Source of the DNA: Planococcus citri
Taxonomy: Eukaryota; Arthropoda; Insecta; Hemiptera; Pseudococcidae
Assembly (NCBI RefSeq): GCF_950023065.1
Contig: NC_088680.1
Span: 21,502,559 to 21,566,558 of the forward strand
DNA length: 64,000 bases
Direction: 5' to 3'
The notes under the pieces are model-generated. The model was not told the DNA's origin. It made no database searches and saw only the letters and a program-made list of their open reading frames with translations. The translations under genes and the position numbers were made by a program. Of the stretch, positions 11,960 to 24,067 are shown piece by piece. Numbering within the stretch: the first letter of the stretch is position 1; each line of letters starts with the position of its first letter.

Positions 11960-12203
11960 ACTTCATTAATTAGTTGAAAAATATCACAAGTGCAAGCACT
12001 GCCGCACGTCGTATCAGTTATCTAGTTTGTTAGCTCAAACGTATAAAAGATTAGACATAACCCATAATAAAGTAAAAATTTCAAACGAATAAATTACTCA
12101 ACGTAGTTTAAAAATATCACAAGTGCAAGCACAACGTAAACAACGTGTATTAAGTATAAGTTTACTACGATAATACTTTTCGTTATTTGTTCATTTTGCA
12201 ATA
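11960..12203 (+). promoter_or_regulatory. 5' flank of ACS-C with TATA-like motif
   Basis: A diverged version of the shared ACS upstream block leads to the mini-exon ATG at 12204. It keeps AACATAACCC-like sequence, AAAAATATCACAAGTGCAAGC (present twice, about 11980 and 12110) and TACTTTTCGTTATTTGTTC. TATAAAA at 12042-12048 is a candidate TATA box. The doubling of the ATCACAAGTGCAAGC block is specific to this copy. Confidence 0.45.
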
Positions 12204-15200
12204 ATGCAATTTCAACTCAACGATAGCTATGTAGTAAGTAGTATGTATATTATCTACCTACCTATGCCTTTTGTTTGTTTCAGGGCAGTTGGAAAAATTT
12301 CGTTCCGTTCCGTTTCGTTTTCACAGCCCTGGTTTATTTACTAACCTAAGTTATTCAAAATGCATAAAATTTGATAAATTTCATGTATTTTTATTATGTT
12401 TATAGGACAGGAATAATAGCTTTTCCATAGACTATAATAATAACATACTAACAGGTTTCGATGAGCAGTTCGTGCATACACATGATATTGGTGAAATTAT
12501 TTTAAATACACTAAATAGCAAGCCGGATCATGTCGCTCAGGTTGGTATACCTAATATGTACATATTTACGTACCTAACTTAATTCTTGCAAGTTTCATTC
12601 AAATTCGTTGTTTACAAATTACAAATCATTTTTAAAAAAAAAAAATCAACTTAGATTGATGCAGCAACAGGAAAACAAACAACTTTTGCCGAGATGCGTG
12701 ATGTCAGCGTGCGTTGCGGATTATGGCTAAGGAAGCAGGGAATCGGCAGTGGTGACCTGGTGACTCTGTGTACGCCCAATCACCTGGAAGTTTACGCTCC
12801 ATTTCTGGCCATCTACTACAACGGCGCCATTTATAATGCTTGGAACCATGAAATCACTTTAGGTAATAGCCTTTCAAATAATTTGAAGTTAATTCAATCA
12901 TTATAAGCGTAGGTGGGACTAAAATTTGCAGAGTCAGCGAGACACTTCATGCAACTGCTGCAGCCAAAAGTGATATTCGCCTGCGAAAGCGCCATTGAGA
13001 CTCTGCTCGAGGCCGCAAAACTTGAAGGCGTAAACACTAAGATCATAGTTTTTGGCAATTTCCCGGGTATCCAGTCCCTACATGATATAACTCAGCAGCA
13101 ATTCGAACAGGAAGTTCGTGAATTCTGTCCACGTGTGGTTGAGGACTCGCGTGAGACAGGGTTGGTCATTTTGTCGTCGGGCAGCTGCGGCATGCCTAAA
13201 GGTGTCATGCACTCCTATGGTAACATTCTGAAGATGGTTCAGTGTTCGCAGGATTCCATGACACAAGTGGCGTTCTGGTACACGCCTACCCATTTGATAT
13301 CCGGTTTCGTATTCACCTTACACAGCATCCTGTCGCTGGGTACGCGTGTTTTACACTCAAGCACCGAGATTGAGGATACTTGCCGCATGATTGAAAAGTA
13401 TAAGGTTCGATTACCTACCTACACTCGCTCATTGTTAAATAATGTTCTGTTTTTTAAAACCCATAGGATTTTAATCAGTTTTCTTCTCGTTTTAGATTAA
13501 TAGATTGTATTTGTCGCCGATAACGATAACTCTCTTGTGCAAATCCCAAGCTTACAAAAAGTTTAAACTTGATTCAGTAATGTTTGCATCGACCGCAGGC
13601 AGTAAAATAAATATTAAGACTTTCGAAGAGTTAAAACAGATTATACCAAACGCTCTAGTGTTGCAAGTATACGGTGAGTTATTTGAAACGTAGCATTGTC
13701 AGGGCCAGCGAGAGCCAGTGCGGGCCTGGACACACCCACCCCCTGCTCCCCCTTCTTGACGGGCGTGATTAGGGAACCTCTTGAGGTGTCCGCCTCTGAT
13801 TTGAACGGGACCGCGATTTTTGGAAAGAGCATGTTCTAAAACTCCCAAATCCAAATTTTCAGCTGCCCAAGTTCATTTTTCGATTTTTATTTTTTTGGAC
13901 GTTTTTTTGCGAATTTTTGAAAATCCAAAATTGACTATTTTGGTGATTTATGCTTTTTTAAATAAAGTACGTAACTACATGATCAGTAAAAATGTTCAAA
14001 ATAAGTCCTAAAACTGATATTAACCCCCCAAATCCAAAGTTCGCCATTTCCAGCCACTCTGGAGCCTGCAGTGCGATTTTTCAATTTCTCCAGAATTTTC
14101 AATTTCTCCAGAAGTTTCAATTTGCTCCAGAAGGTGTGAATATGAAGTTGGGCAGCTAAAAATCGAGTTGTGTGTTATACTCGATCTGTTTAACGAGTTT
14201 ATTCACATTTGAGCCGATTCTGGAGTGGACACCTCAAGAGTGGGTTTTTTGACCAGTTTTTTTCATAATAAAAATACCCAAAAATTAAAGGGAGGCCCAA
14301 GAAAGGCTGGAAATGGCGAAATTCGCTCTCGTGTGGTTAATTAATGACAAAATACTGCGATTCGCACAAATTTCGAAAATTTTCTCGCAAACGGTAAAAT
14401 TTTGATTTTTATGGATTCTTATAATGAAAAAAGCTGGTCAAAAAATAACCACTCTTGAGGTGTCCGCTCCAGAATCGGCTCAAATATGGATAAATTCGTT
14501 AAATAGGTCGAGTATAACACACAACTCGATTGTTAGCTGCTCAACTTCATATTCACGCCTTCTGGCCAGAGCACATTCAAAATTCTGGAGAAATTGAAAA
14601 ATAGCGCTGGAGGCTCTAGAGTGGCTGGAAATGGCGAAATTTGGATTTGGGGGGTTAATATCAGTTTTAGGACTTATTTTGAACATTTTTACTGATCATG
14701 TACGTACTTTTTAAAAAAAAGCATAAATCACCAAAATAGTCAATTTTGGATTTTCAAAATTTCGCTAAAAATCGAAAAATGAACTTGGGCAGCTGAAAAT
14801 TTGGATTTGGGGGTTTTAGAACATGCTCTTTCCAAAAATCGCGGTCCCGTTCAAATCGGAGGTTGACACCCCAAGAGGTTCCTTGTGAGTATTGTGATTG
14901 TGCACTGAATTTTTTTTTTTTTTTGCAACAGGAATGTCGGAAACAGGTTGCTGCATCACGAAACAAACCAACTTTACAAAAAACCCTAATTCGGTAGGTT
15001 TTCCTGCATCTGGCATACAATTGAAAATAGTGGATCTGAAAACTGGTCGAGCTCTCGAGCCCAACATGCCAGGTGAACTGTGCGTCAAATCACAGATTAT
15101 GATGCTTGGCTACTACAAAAATCAAAAGGCGACAGAGGAGGCTTTCGACAACAAGGGTAAAACTACTTGGTACTATTCTTGAATTCACGAATTGCTTGGA

Positions 15201-17061
15201 TCGCTGTTGTTACGGTCTGAAAAATGAAAAAGGGATACTGGAGACCATTGGCCAATTTGATTACAATTCACAACACAAAAATTAATAATCTAGTGGCTAC
15301 AAATTTTTTTCTTCACTCAAAGACATCAAACGACTCTTTTTGCTGATGTACTATTTTCTCATTTTTGTTTAAAATACGTTTGCAAATTATTTCTGGCACC
15401 ATACATTTTTTCAATCAAGTACCTACTCAAATTCGAATCATTTAGTTGCAAATTTGAGTTGAAAAATATTCACAATGGGTCATTCCACGTCAATTGGACC
15501 AAGAAGTGGTAGGGGGTTCAGCGATTTTTTTGAAATTTTTCCTGTGGAAAGACCTTTTGAAGGGATGACCCATTTCAGTAGTGGATTACTCGATAACAGC
15601 GATACTCATCAAAATAGAACATTTACTCCTCACAAAAAAATCAAAATTTGAAAAAATTCAAAAAATGAACAATTTTTTTTTGTTGTTGTGAGTGTAATTT
15701 TCATCAACTTTTCCATAAAATACGTCGGAATAGAGGTCAAAATAAGACAACTGAATAAATTCAAACTTTTTTTGATGTTTGAAATTGAAAATTGAATTTT
15801 TTTCGAATTTTGTTTTTTTTTTGTGAGGAGTTCATTTCATCGAGTGAAAGCGTTTTATCAACTTTTACAACAGATACGTAAAAATAGGGGTCAAATGGGT
15901 CAACTTCAGCTATCAAAACTTTTTTTCACGTTTTAAATAAAAAAATCGCATTTTTTCCGCAAACATTAAATTTTTTAAAATCAATTTTGCAACATGTTAC
16001 CATCACAATTTTTTAATATGTTGTACAGCATGAAAAGCTGTCCATAATATATTTTTTTCAGAATTGTTGAGAGTTGGAACGATATAAAAACTACGTTTCA
16101 AAACTTTTTGAGCTAATTTTTTGTGCGAAAAAAAGTGGCAACACTGATTTTTATGATATCACCAAAAAGCCTTCCAAAACTCTTAACTATGGGAAAATGT
16201 TCCATTTTGGTAGGTATCGCGGTTATCGAGTTATCCACTGCTGAAATGTATGATATTTTAGGTCCACTGAAAACTTTGACACCCCCTGGCTGCCTTTAAA
16301 AATAGGCTGGAGGGCTGCGATTTGTGCCATTGTTCATCCCTTCGGAAGGTCTTTCCACAGGAAAAATTTCAAAAAAATCGCCAAAAACCCCTACCACTTC
16401 TTGGTCCAATTGACGTGGAATGACCCCATATAAAAATGTCTTATCACAATTGTGCACAGTATCCCCTTTTCAGAATTTATGCGAAAATCCGCCAGATGTC
16501 AGCCACTTTGCATGAATTCGCGAATACTTGATCATAGTGAACATTTTAGGTTGATTATTGACCTGATAATTTCTAATCGATAGGTTGGTTACACAGTGGG
16601 GACAAGGCATATTACGAGGATGGCGAGATTTTCATAGTGGACAGAATGACGGAAGTGATAATGTATCGACACAATGAAGTTTCCCCAAGCGAAATTGAGC
16701 AGGTTCTGCTCTCCCATCCGGACATTATTGAGGCGTCGGTGGTGGCGATCCCCCACCAGTATGACGGAGAATGGCCGGTAGCTTTTGTTAAAAAGTTTCC
16801 AGAATCCAAAGTTAGTACCTTGCCAATAGTTTCTACATACATAATACGTATGAGCTTGCAATGTGGCATTCATTTTTTCGTGTGTGCTTCAAGGTTACGG
16901 AAGATGAACTCGTGCAGCTGTCTTCGTCGACTCTTGGAGATGTTAAAAAATTGCGGGGAGGAGTCAAGTTCTTAGATAATCTACCAAAAACTTCACCTGG
17001 AAAATATGCTAGACCGATTCTAAAAGAAATGGCTAAAACATTGTCCTACAAAGAAATTTAA
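12204..17061 (+). CDS. ACS-C: luciferase-like acyl-CoA synthetase, intact
   Basis: Exons 12204-12233, 12406-12540, 12655-12862, 12932-13404, 13496-13673, 14932-15156, 16584-16810 and 16894-17061 join in phase to a predicted 547-residue protein, the usual length for luciferase-like acyl-CoA synthetases. Landmarks: P-loop SSGSCGMPKGV (about residues 204-214), A4 region TPTHLISGF, VYGMSETG, GWLHSGD, DRMTEVIMYRHNEV, and PKTSPGKYAR with the catalytic lysine about 20 residues from the end. One codon is missing in exon 4 and one in exon 7 (YYEDGE for YYNEDGE); both deletions are in frame. The protein ends KEI, so there is no SKL-type peroxisomal signal. AATAAA at 17122-17127. Introns 5 and 6 are swollen by transposons. 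Sister copy of ACS-D. Confidence 0.88.
13772..14883. mobile_element. Foldback-2 element in ACS-C intron 5
   Basis: The left arm begins GGGAACCTCTTGAGGTGTCC and runs through GATTTGAACGGGACCGCGAT; the right arm (about 14800-14883) is its reverse complement. Inside lie nested inverted blocks: ATACTCGATCTGTTTAACGA at about 14175 is mirrored near 14500, and GAGTGGACACCTCAAGAG is mirrored at about 14450. The same element occurs nested in ACS-D (20299-21467). Exact ends and the target duplication are unclear. No transposase. Confidence 0.65.
15477..16427. mobile_element. 951-bp foldback element in ACS-C intron 6
   Basis: GGGTCATTCCACGTCAATTG at the left end is mirrored at 16406-16425, and the arms continue through AAGAAGTGGTAGGGG and GTGGAAAGACCTT. 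The same intron of ACS-D reads straight through (CACAATATAAAAATG), which fixes the insertion; only an AT is repeated at the borders (15475-15476, 16428-16429). A decayed relative lies at about 29220-30025. Confidence 0.7.
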
Positions 17062-17306
17062 AGCATTGTTTAAGAAAAAAAAAAAATATCGACATGGACA
17101 AACTGTACTAACAATAAGTAAAATAAATATCTGTAGAAATAATTAGCTTTGCTTGCATTTTTTAAAAACTATGCACATTTAGGCGCTTAAATTATGTGTA
17201 GCTGGTATTTGAAAAAAGTAAGAAATTGGCTAGCTCCTAGCTCAAATTCAAATTCATAAATAAACTTGAAATTTGATAGTGATATTTATCTATTTTTCCC
17301 ATTTGA

Positions 17307-17775
17307 AAAAAGCACTACACGATTTTGAAAAAAATACAATTGAAAAAAAAACAAGGCGAACTTCGAAAAAAAGCACAACGCGATTTAAAAAAAAAAAACA
17401 CAACACGATTTTGAAAAAAAGCACAACATGATTTTGAAAAAAAGCACAACGCGATTTTGAAAAAAAGCACAACATGATTTTGAAAAAAGCACTACACGAT
17501 TTTGAAAAAAAGCACAACATGATTTTGAAAAAAGCACTACACGATTTTGAAAAAAAGCACAACATGATTTCAAATAAAAAAAACAATTCGGAAAAAAACT
17601 CACAACGTGATTTTGAAATAAAAAGCTCAACACGATTTCAAAAAAAAATACAATTGAAAAAAAAGCACAAGGCAAACTTTGAAAAAAAGCACAACGCGAT
17701 TTCAAAAAAAAAACACAACGCGATTTTGAAAAAAAGCACAACGCAATTTTGAAAAAACAGCACAACGCCATTCCG
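17307..17775. repeat. Minisatellite, ~22-24-bp unit
   Basis: About twenty imperfect copies of a unit like CACAACATGATTTTGAAAAA plus A/G are arranged head to tail just downstream of ACS-C. The middle part (17400-17570) is the most regular. Both strands give long open frames here (FFKIVLCF-type and its reverse), but these are simple products of the repeat and not genes. Confidence 0.85.
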
Positions 17776-18242
17776 AATACAATATGCTATTCTGAAAGCG
17801 CCAGAGCACAATGGGATGTATCATGAAAGCCTTATGCGACTCCAAAAGCACTACAGTACTGAGTGAGTGAGAGAACCTCTTGGGAGCACAGCAAAATCAC
17901 AAATGATGGGTGGGTTTTGATTCAGAAAGGATAACCACCTGCTTTTGGCATCTAGGTACTAAATGTGTGTAAATGAAACACCTGCAGGTGTTCTAAAATT
18001 GAACAATGGGAAAGATAACACTGTAGATAAGAATATTTTAGGACCCCTGCAGTGTTACAACAAGCATTGCCGAAATGTTTGGTCATTACGTACATGTGTT
18101 ATCAATAAAATTGCATGTAATGTATTGCCTCAGTATTTTGAAAAAACTATAGGTACTTTAGTTGAAAAATATCACAAGTCCAAGCACAGAGTGTACATAC
18201 TAAGGATATTACTTTTTGTTAGAATTTGTTCATTTTGCAACA
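17776..18242 (+). promoter_or_regulatory. ACS-C/ACS-D spacer with shortened ACS 5' flank
   Basis: No gene is seen in the first 350 bases. The last ~100 bases before the ACS-D ATG retain TTGAAAAATATCACAAGTCC and ATTACTTTTTGTTAGAATTT as in the other ACS copies, but the upstream GATAAAACATAACCCA block is missing. The conserved leader of this copy is therefore shorter than in A, B and E. Confidence 0.4.
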
Positions 18243-21200
18243 ATGCATTTGCAAATCAATGACAGCTATGAAGGAGTATGTATACCTTCTGTTTGTTAGT
18301 TTGTTTACTACCTATTCAAAATAAAATTTGAAAAGGTAAATTTCATGCATTTTTTTCATTTTTAGGACAGGAATGCGTTTGTCATAGATCATAATAATAA
18401 CATTTTAATAGGTTTCGACGAGCAACTCGTGAATACACATAATATCGGTGAAATTATATTAAATACACTGAATAGCAAGCTCGATCATGTCGCGCAGGTA
18501 GGTAATACCTATTTTAATTTTCGCAAGTTTCATTCAAAATCGTTGTTTACAAATCATTCTTTTTAAAAAAAAAATTGACTTAGATTGATGCAGCAACCGG
18601 AAAACAAACAACTTTTGCCGAGATGCGTGATGTCAGCGTGCGCTGCGCATTATGGCTTAGGAAGCAGGGAATCGGCCGTGGTGACCGGGTGACTCTGTGT
18701 ACGCACAATCACCTGGAAGTTTACGCTCCCTTTCTGGCAGTTTACTACAACGGCGCCATCTTTAATGCTTGGAACCATGAAATCACTTTAGGTAATAGCC
18801 TTTCAAATAATTTGAAGTTAATTCAATCATTATTTTATAAGCATGGGCGCGACTAAAATTTGTAGAGTCAGCGAGACACTTCATGCAGCTGCTGCAGCCA
18901 AAAGTGATATTCGCCTGCGAGAGCGCCATTGAGACTCTGCTCGAGGCCGCAAAACTTGAAGGGGTAAACACTAAGATCATAGTTTTTGGCAATTTCCCGG
19001 GTATCCAGTCCCTACATGATATAACTCGGCAGCAATTCGAACAGGAAGTTCGTGAATTCTGTCCACGTGTGGTTGAGGACCCGCGCGAGACTGGGTTGGT
19101 CATTTTATCGTCGGGCAGCTGCGGCATGCCCAAATGTGTCATGCACTCCTACGGTAACATTCTGAAGATGATTCAGTCCGCCTCGCCAAATTCCATGACA
19201 CAAGTGGCGCTCTGGTACACAACTACCCATTGGATATCCGGTTTCATACTCACCTTACACAGCATCCTGTCGCTGGGTACGCGTGTTTTACACTCAAGCA
19301 CCGAGATTGAGGATACTTGCCGCATGATTGAAAAGTATAAGGTTCGATTACCTACCTACACTCGCTCATTGTTAAATCATGTTCTGTTTTTTAAAACCCA
19401 TAGGATTTTAATCAGTTTTCTTTTCATTTTAGATTAATAGATTGTTTTTGTCGCCGGTAGCGATAACTCTCTTGTGCAAATCCCGAGCTTACAAAAAGTT
19501 TAAACTTGATTCGTTAATGTTTGTAGCGACCGCAGGCAGTAAAATAAATATTAAGACTTTCGAAGAGTTAAAACAGATTATACCAAATGCTCTAGTGTTG
19601 CAAGTATACGGTGAGTTATTTGAAGGTCCATTTCCCCAGAAAGACCATTTTTAGGTAGGGGGTGAAAGTGGTGTCAATCGTTTGTGCTTCGTTTGTGTTC
19701 TTTTGTGCACTTACTCTTTTCTTTTGTGCTCCCCCCGCCTCTCAATTTTTAAAAAAACATTTTTGTCGACCTGGCGAAATGAAAATTGATGAAATCGACC
19801 ACTTTGCGTTAGGGGGGTGAAAATGGTGTCAATCGTTTGTGCTTCGTTTGTGCTTTTTTATTCACGTTCTCTTTTTTTGCTCCCCCCTCCCCTCAATTTT
19901 AAAAAATCGTTTTGGATCGATTACACAAGATTAGCATCGAATAGGGAAAATCGAGGTGGCAAACTGATTTTTGGTCTACAGGTCCATTTTGATGTCCTAA
20001 AAATGAATCTGAGGAGTCCCCTACTGTCCCGTAGGAGCTTTCTCCGAATTGGAGAATTTAGCCCAGTAAATAAGGTTTTGCAGTCAATCAAATATGGGAA
20101 TTTTTGAATATGAATCATGACAGATAATCATGAAATATTTTCCTTAAATCATTTTTGACCTCACTCAGGCGTAGTAAAATAGATAATTACATCAGTCGCA
20201 GTTACCGAACGAGTTAGCTCAATTACAATATTAATACATAGACATACATACATCTTCTGTGCAGTTTTCAGCACTTTCTTGACCATTTTATCTGACATGG
20301 GAACCTCTTGACGTGTCCGCCTCCGATTTGAACGGGACCGCGATTTTTGGAAAGATCATGTTCTAAAACCCCCAAATCCAAATTTTCAGCTGCCCAAGTT
20401 CATTTTTCGATTTTTGACTGTTTTTGACGATTTATGTGTTTTTTAAAAGAAGTACGTACTTGACCAATAAAAATGGTCAAAATAAGTCCCAAAACTAATA
20501 TTAATTTCCCAAATCCAAATTTCACCATTTCCAGCCATTCCGGGGCCTCCAGCGCTATTTTTCAATTTCTCCAGAATTTTAAATTTGCTCCAGGAGGCGT
20601 GAATATGCAATTGGGCAACTAAAAATCGAGTTGTGTGTTATACTCGATCTGCTTAACGAGTTTATCTACATTCGAGACGATTCTGGAGTGGACACCTCAA
20701 GAGTGGGTTTTTGACCAGCTTTTTTCATAATAAAAATATCCAAAAAGGCGTGAATATACAATTGGGAAACTCAAATGTAGATAAACTCGTTGAACAGATC
20801 GAGTATAACACACAACTCGATTTTTAGCTGCCCAATTTCATATTCACGCCTTCTGGAGCAAATTCAAAATTCTGGAGAAATTTAAAAATCGCGCTGGAGG
20901 CTCTAGATCGGTGGGAAATTGCGGAATTCGTTCTCGGGAGGTTAGTTGTGGACAAAATACAACGATTCGCGCAAATTTTAAAAATTTCCTCGCAAATGGA
21001 AAACTTTTGATTTTTTTGGATGTTTTATTTGAAAAAAAAAACTGGTCAAAAAACCACTCTTGAGGTGTCCCTTCCAAATTGTTAAACAGATCGAGTATAA
21101 CACACAACTCGATTTTTAGCTGCCCAACTTCATATTCGCGCCTTCTGGAGCATACCTATTCAAAATTCTGGAGAAATTGAAAAATAGCGTTGGAGGCTCC

Positions 21201-24067
21201 AGAATGGCTGGAAATGGTGAAATTTGGATTTGGGGAATTAATATTAGTTCTGGGACTTATTTTGACCATTTTTATTGGTCAAGTACGTACTTTTTAAAAA
21301 AAAGCATAAATCGCCAAAAACAGTCAATTTTGAATTTCCAAAAATTCGCCAAAATTCGAAAAATGAACTTGGGCAGCTGAAAATTTGGATTTGGGGGTTT
21401 TAGAACATGATCTTTCCAAAAATCGCGGTCCCGTTCAAATCGGAGGCGGGCACCTCAAGAGGTTCCCTTGTGAGCTGTGTACCTCTACCTATAACCCTTG
21501 AGCTGTATCCTTCTCCTTCCTGGCGTTTTAAAATACGATGTCAAATTTTAAATACAGTTGGTCCTCGTCACTTGAATACTTGGTGACGACTATTTGTATT
21601 GAAACAAAGTCTTCTATTCGAAGCAAACCAGTTACCCTACCTACTTACTTACTACCCAGCGTGAACTCACATCATCAACTTACAAAATATTAATAGACTT
21701 ACAATAAATTATTTATTGATAATTTACTAAAAATTATAACTTGCAGTCAATTCACCAAAAATTATCATTGAAAATTACTCAAAATTGCCACCAATTTGTC
21801 AAAAATTAAATAACCAGTAATTTACCGAGAATCACGCAAACTCGCCCTTAGGAGCATGAGAAAAAAATTTGGCGTGGAACAACTTTCATAGACCCACTAT
21901 TGATCAATGGCTCATCTGATAGGAAATTTGATGTGGAACAACATTTGTTCCAACCATTTTTGTGCTAAAGTCAATATTTTTTGAGATTTTGGGGGTCAAA
22001 GATCCACAATTTGGGGGGAAAGCTCATCCGAGACAGTAGGGGACTCCTCAGATTCATTTTTAGGGCATCAAAATGGGCCAGTAGACCAATAATCAGCTTG
22101 CCACCTTGCTTTTCCTTATTCGATGCTAATCTTGTGCAATCGATCCAAAACGATTTTTTAAAAATTGAGGGGGGGAGCGAAAAAAGAGTACGTGAATAAA
22201 AAAGCACAAACCAAGCAAAAACGATTGACACCATTTTTACCACTTTAACGCAAAGTGATCGATTTTCATTTACCCAGGCTGACCAAAATGATTTTTAAAA
22301 AATTGATGGAAGGGGGGAGCACGATAAAAAAGAGTACGTGCACAAAAGAGCACAAACGAAGCACAAACGATTGACACCATTTTCACCCCCCTAACGCAAA
22401 GTGGTTGATTTTCATTTCCCCAGACCGACCACCAAAAATTGAAGGGAGGGGGGAGCACAAAAAAATAGCACGTGCACAAAAGAGCACAAACGAAGCACAA
22501 ACGATTGACACCACTTTCACCCCCCTAATGCAAAGTGGTCGATTTCATCAATTTTCATTTCGCCAGGTCGACAAAAATGTTTTTTTAAAAATTGAGAGGC
22601 GGGGGGAGCACAAAAGAAAAGAGTAAGTGCACAAAAGAACACAAACGAAGCACAAACGATTGACACCACTTTCACCCCCCTACCTGAAAATGGTCGTTCT
22701 GGGGAAATGGACCTGTTATTTGAAACGTAGCATTGTCAGGGCCAGTGAGAGCCAGTGCGGGCCTGGGCACGCGCACCCCCTCCTCCCCCCTCTCGCCGGG
22801 CCTGAGTATTGTGATTGTGCACTGAAATATATATATTATATATTTTTTTTTGCAACAGGAATGTCGGAAACAGGTGGCTTCATTACGAAACAAACAAACT
22901 TTACAAAAAACCCTAATTCGGTAGGTTTTCCTGCACCTGGCATACAATTGAAAATAGTGGATCCGAAAACTGGTCGAGCTCTCGAGCCCAACGTGCCTGG
23001 TGAACTGTGCGTCAAATCACAGGTTATGATGCTTGGCTACTACAAAAATCAAAAGGCGTCAGAGGAGGCTTTCGACAGCGAGGGTAAAACTACTTTGTTA
23101 CTATTCGCGAATTCACAAATTGCTTGGATCGCTGTTGTTTTTGTCTGTAAACTGAAAAGGGGATACTGGAGACCATTGGCCAATTTGATTACAATTCACA
23201 ACACAAAAATTAATAATCTAGTTGCTAAAAATTCTTTTCTTCACTCAAAGACATCAAACGACTCTTTTTGATGATAATTGATAAGTATACTATTTTCTCA
23301 TTTCTGTTTAAAATACGTTTGCAAATTATTTCTGGCACCATAAATTTTTTCAATTAAGTTGAAGTGCTCAAATTCGAATCATTTAATTGAAAATTCGAGT
23401 TGAAAAATATTCACAATATAAAAATGTCTTATCACACAATTGTGCACACTTGCACAGTATCCCCTTTTCAGAACTTATGCGAAAATCCGCCAGATGTCTG
23501 CAGCCACTTTTCGTGAATTCGCGAATACATTGATCATAATGATTAATGAACGTTTTAGGTTGATTATTGACCTGATAATTTCTAATCGATAGGTTGGTTA
23601 CACAGTGGGGACAAAGCATATTACAACGAGGATGGCGAGATTTTCATTGTGGACAGAATGACGGAAGTGATAATGTATCGACACAATGAAGTTTCCCCAA
23701 GCGAAATTGAGCAGGTTCTGCTCTCCCATCCGGACGTTATTGAGGCGTCGGTGGTGGCGATCCCACACGAGCACGACGGAGAATGGCCGGTAGCTTTTGT
23801 TAAAAAGTTTCCAGAATCCAAAGTTAATATACTTGCCAGTAGTTTCTACATACGTATGAGCTTGCAATGTGACATTCATTTTTTCGTGTGTGCTTCAAGG
23901 TTACGGAAGATGAACTCGTGCAGCTGTCTTCATCGACTCTTGGAGATGTTAAAAAATTGCGGGGAGGAGTCAAGTTCTTAGATAATATACCACATACGTT
24001 ACCCGGAAAATATGCTAGACCGATTCTAAAAGAAATGGCTAAAACGCTGTCTTACAAAGAAATTTAA
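18243..24067 (+). CDS. ACS-D: luciferase-like acyl-CoA synthetase, intact
   Basis: Exons 18243-18275, 18366-18497, 18584-18791, 18866-19341, 19433-19610, 22859-23083, 23593-23822 and 23900-24067 join in phase to 549 residues. Landmarks: P-loop SSGSCGMPKCV, where the usual PKG is PKC; A4 region TTTHWISGF; VYGMSETGG; GWLHSGDKAYYNEDGE; DRMTEVIMYRHNEV. The C-terminal core PHTLPGKYAR keeps the catalytic lysine but differs from PKTxSGK of A/B/E. The C-terminus KEI lacks a peroxisomal signal. Intron 5 is 3.25 kb because of a large foldback insertion; the other introns match ACS-C closely. The altered glycine in the phosphate-binding loop could lower activity, so function is likely but not certain. 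Confidence 0.87.
19624..22714. mobile_element. Foldback-1: 3.1-kb inverted-repeat element in ACS-D intron 5
   Basis: The ends AGGTCCATTTCCCCAGAAAG and CTTTCTGGGG-type complement close an inverted repeat whose arms run about 19624-20060 and 22005-22714. Sub-blocks with ATTGACACCA and GTGCTTCGTTTGTGC occur twice in the left arm and about four times in the right. GTTATTTGA precedes (19615-19623) and follows (22715-22723) the element, and ACS-C has it once, so the target duplication is 9 bp. The centre hosts a nested foldback-2 copy (20299-21467). Size of target duplication and long arms resemble non-autonomous Mutator-like elements; no transposase is present. Confidence 0.8.
20299..21467. mobile_element. 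Foldback-2 element nested inside foldback-1
   Basis: Arms start GGGAACCTCTTGACGTGTCC and end with its near-complement GGCGGGCACCTCAAGAGGTT. The content parallels the ACS-C copy at 13772-14883, including AATATTAATCCCCAAATC-like blocks and ACTCGATCTG/GAGTATAACACAC inverted pairs. Its position wholly within foldback-1 shows it inserted later, or travelled as part of it. Confidence 0.65.

Noticed and set aside
17290..17771. Overlapping 92-128-codon ORFs on both strands (FFKIVLCF-like and ILKKALHDFEK-like)
   Set aside because: They are translations of a 22-24-bp minisatellite; both strands are open because of the A-rich unit, not because of coding.
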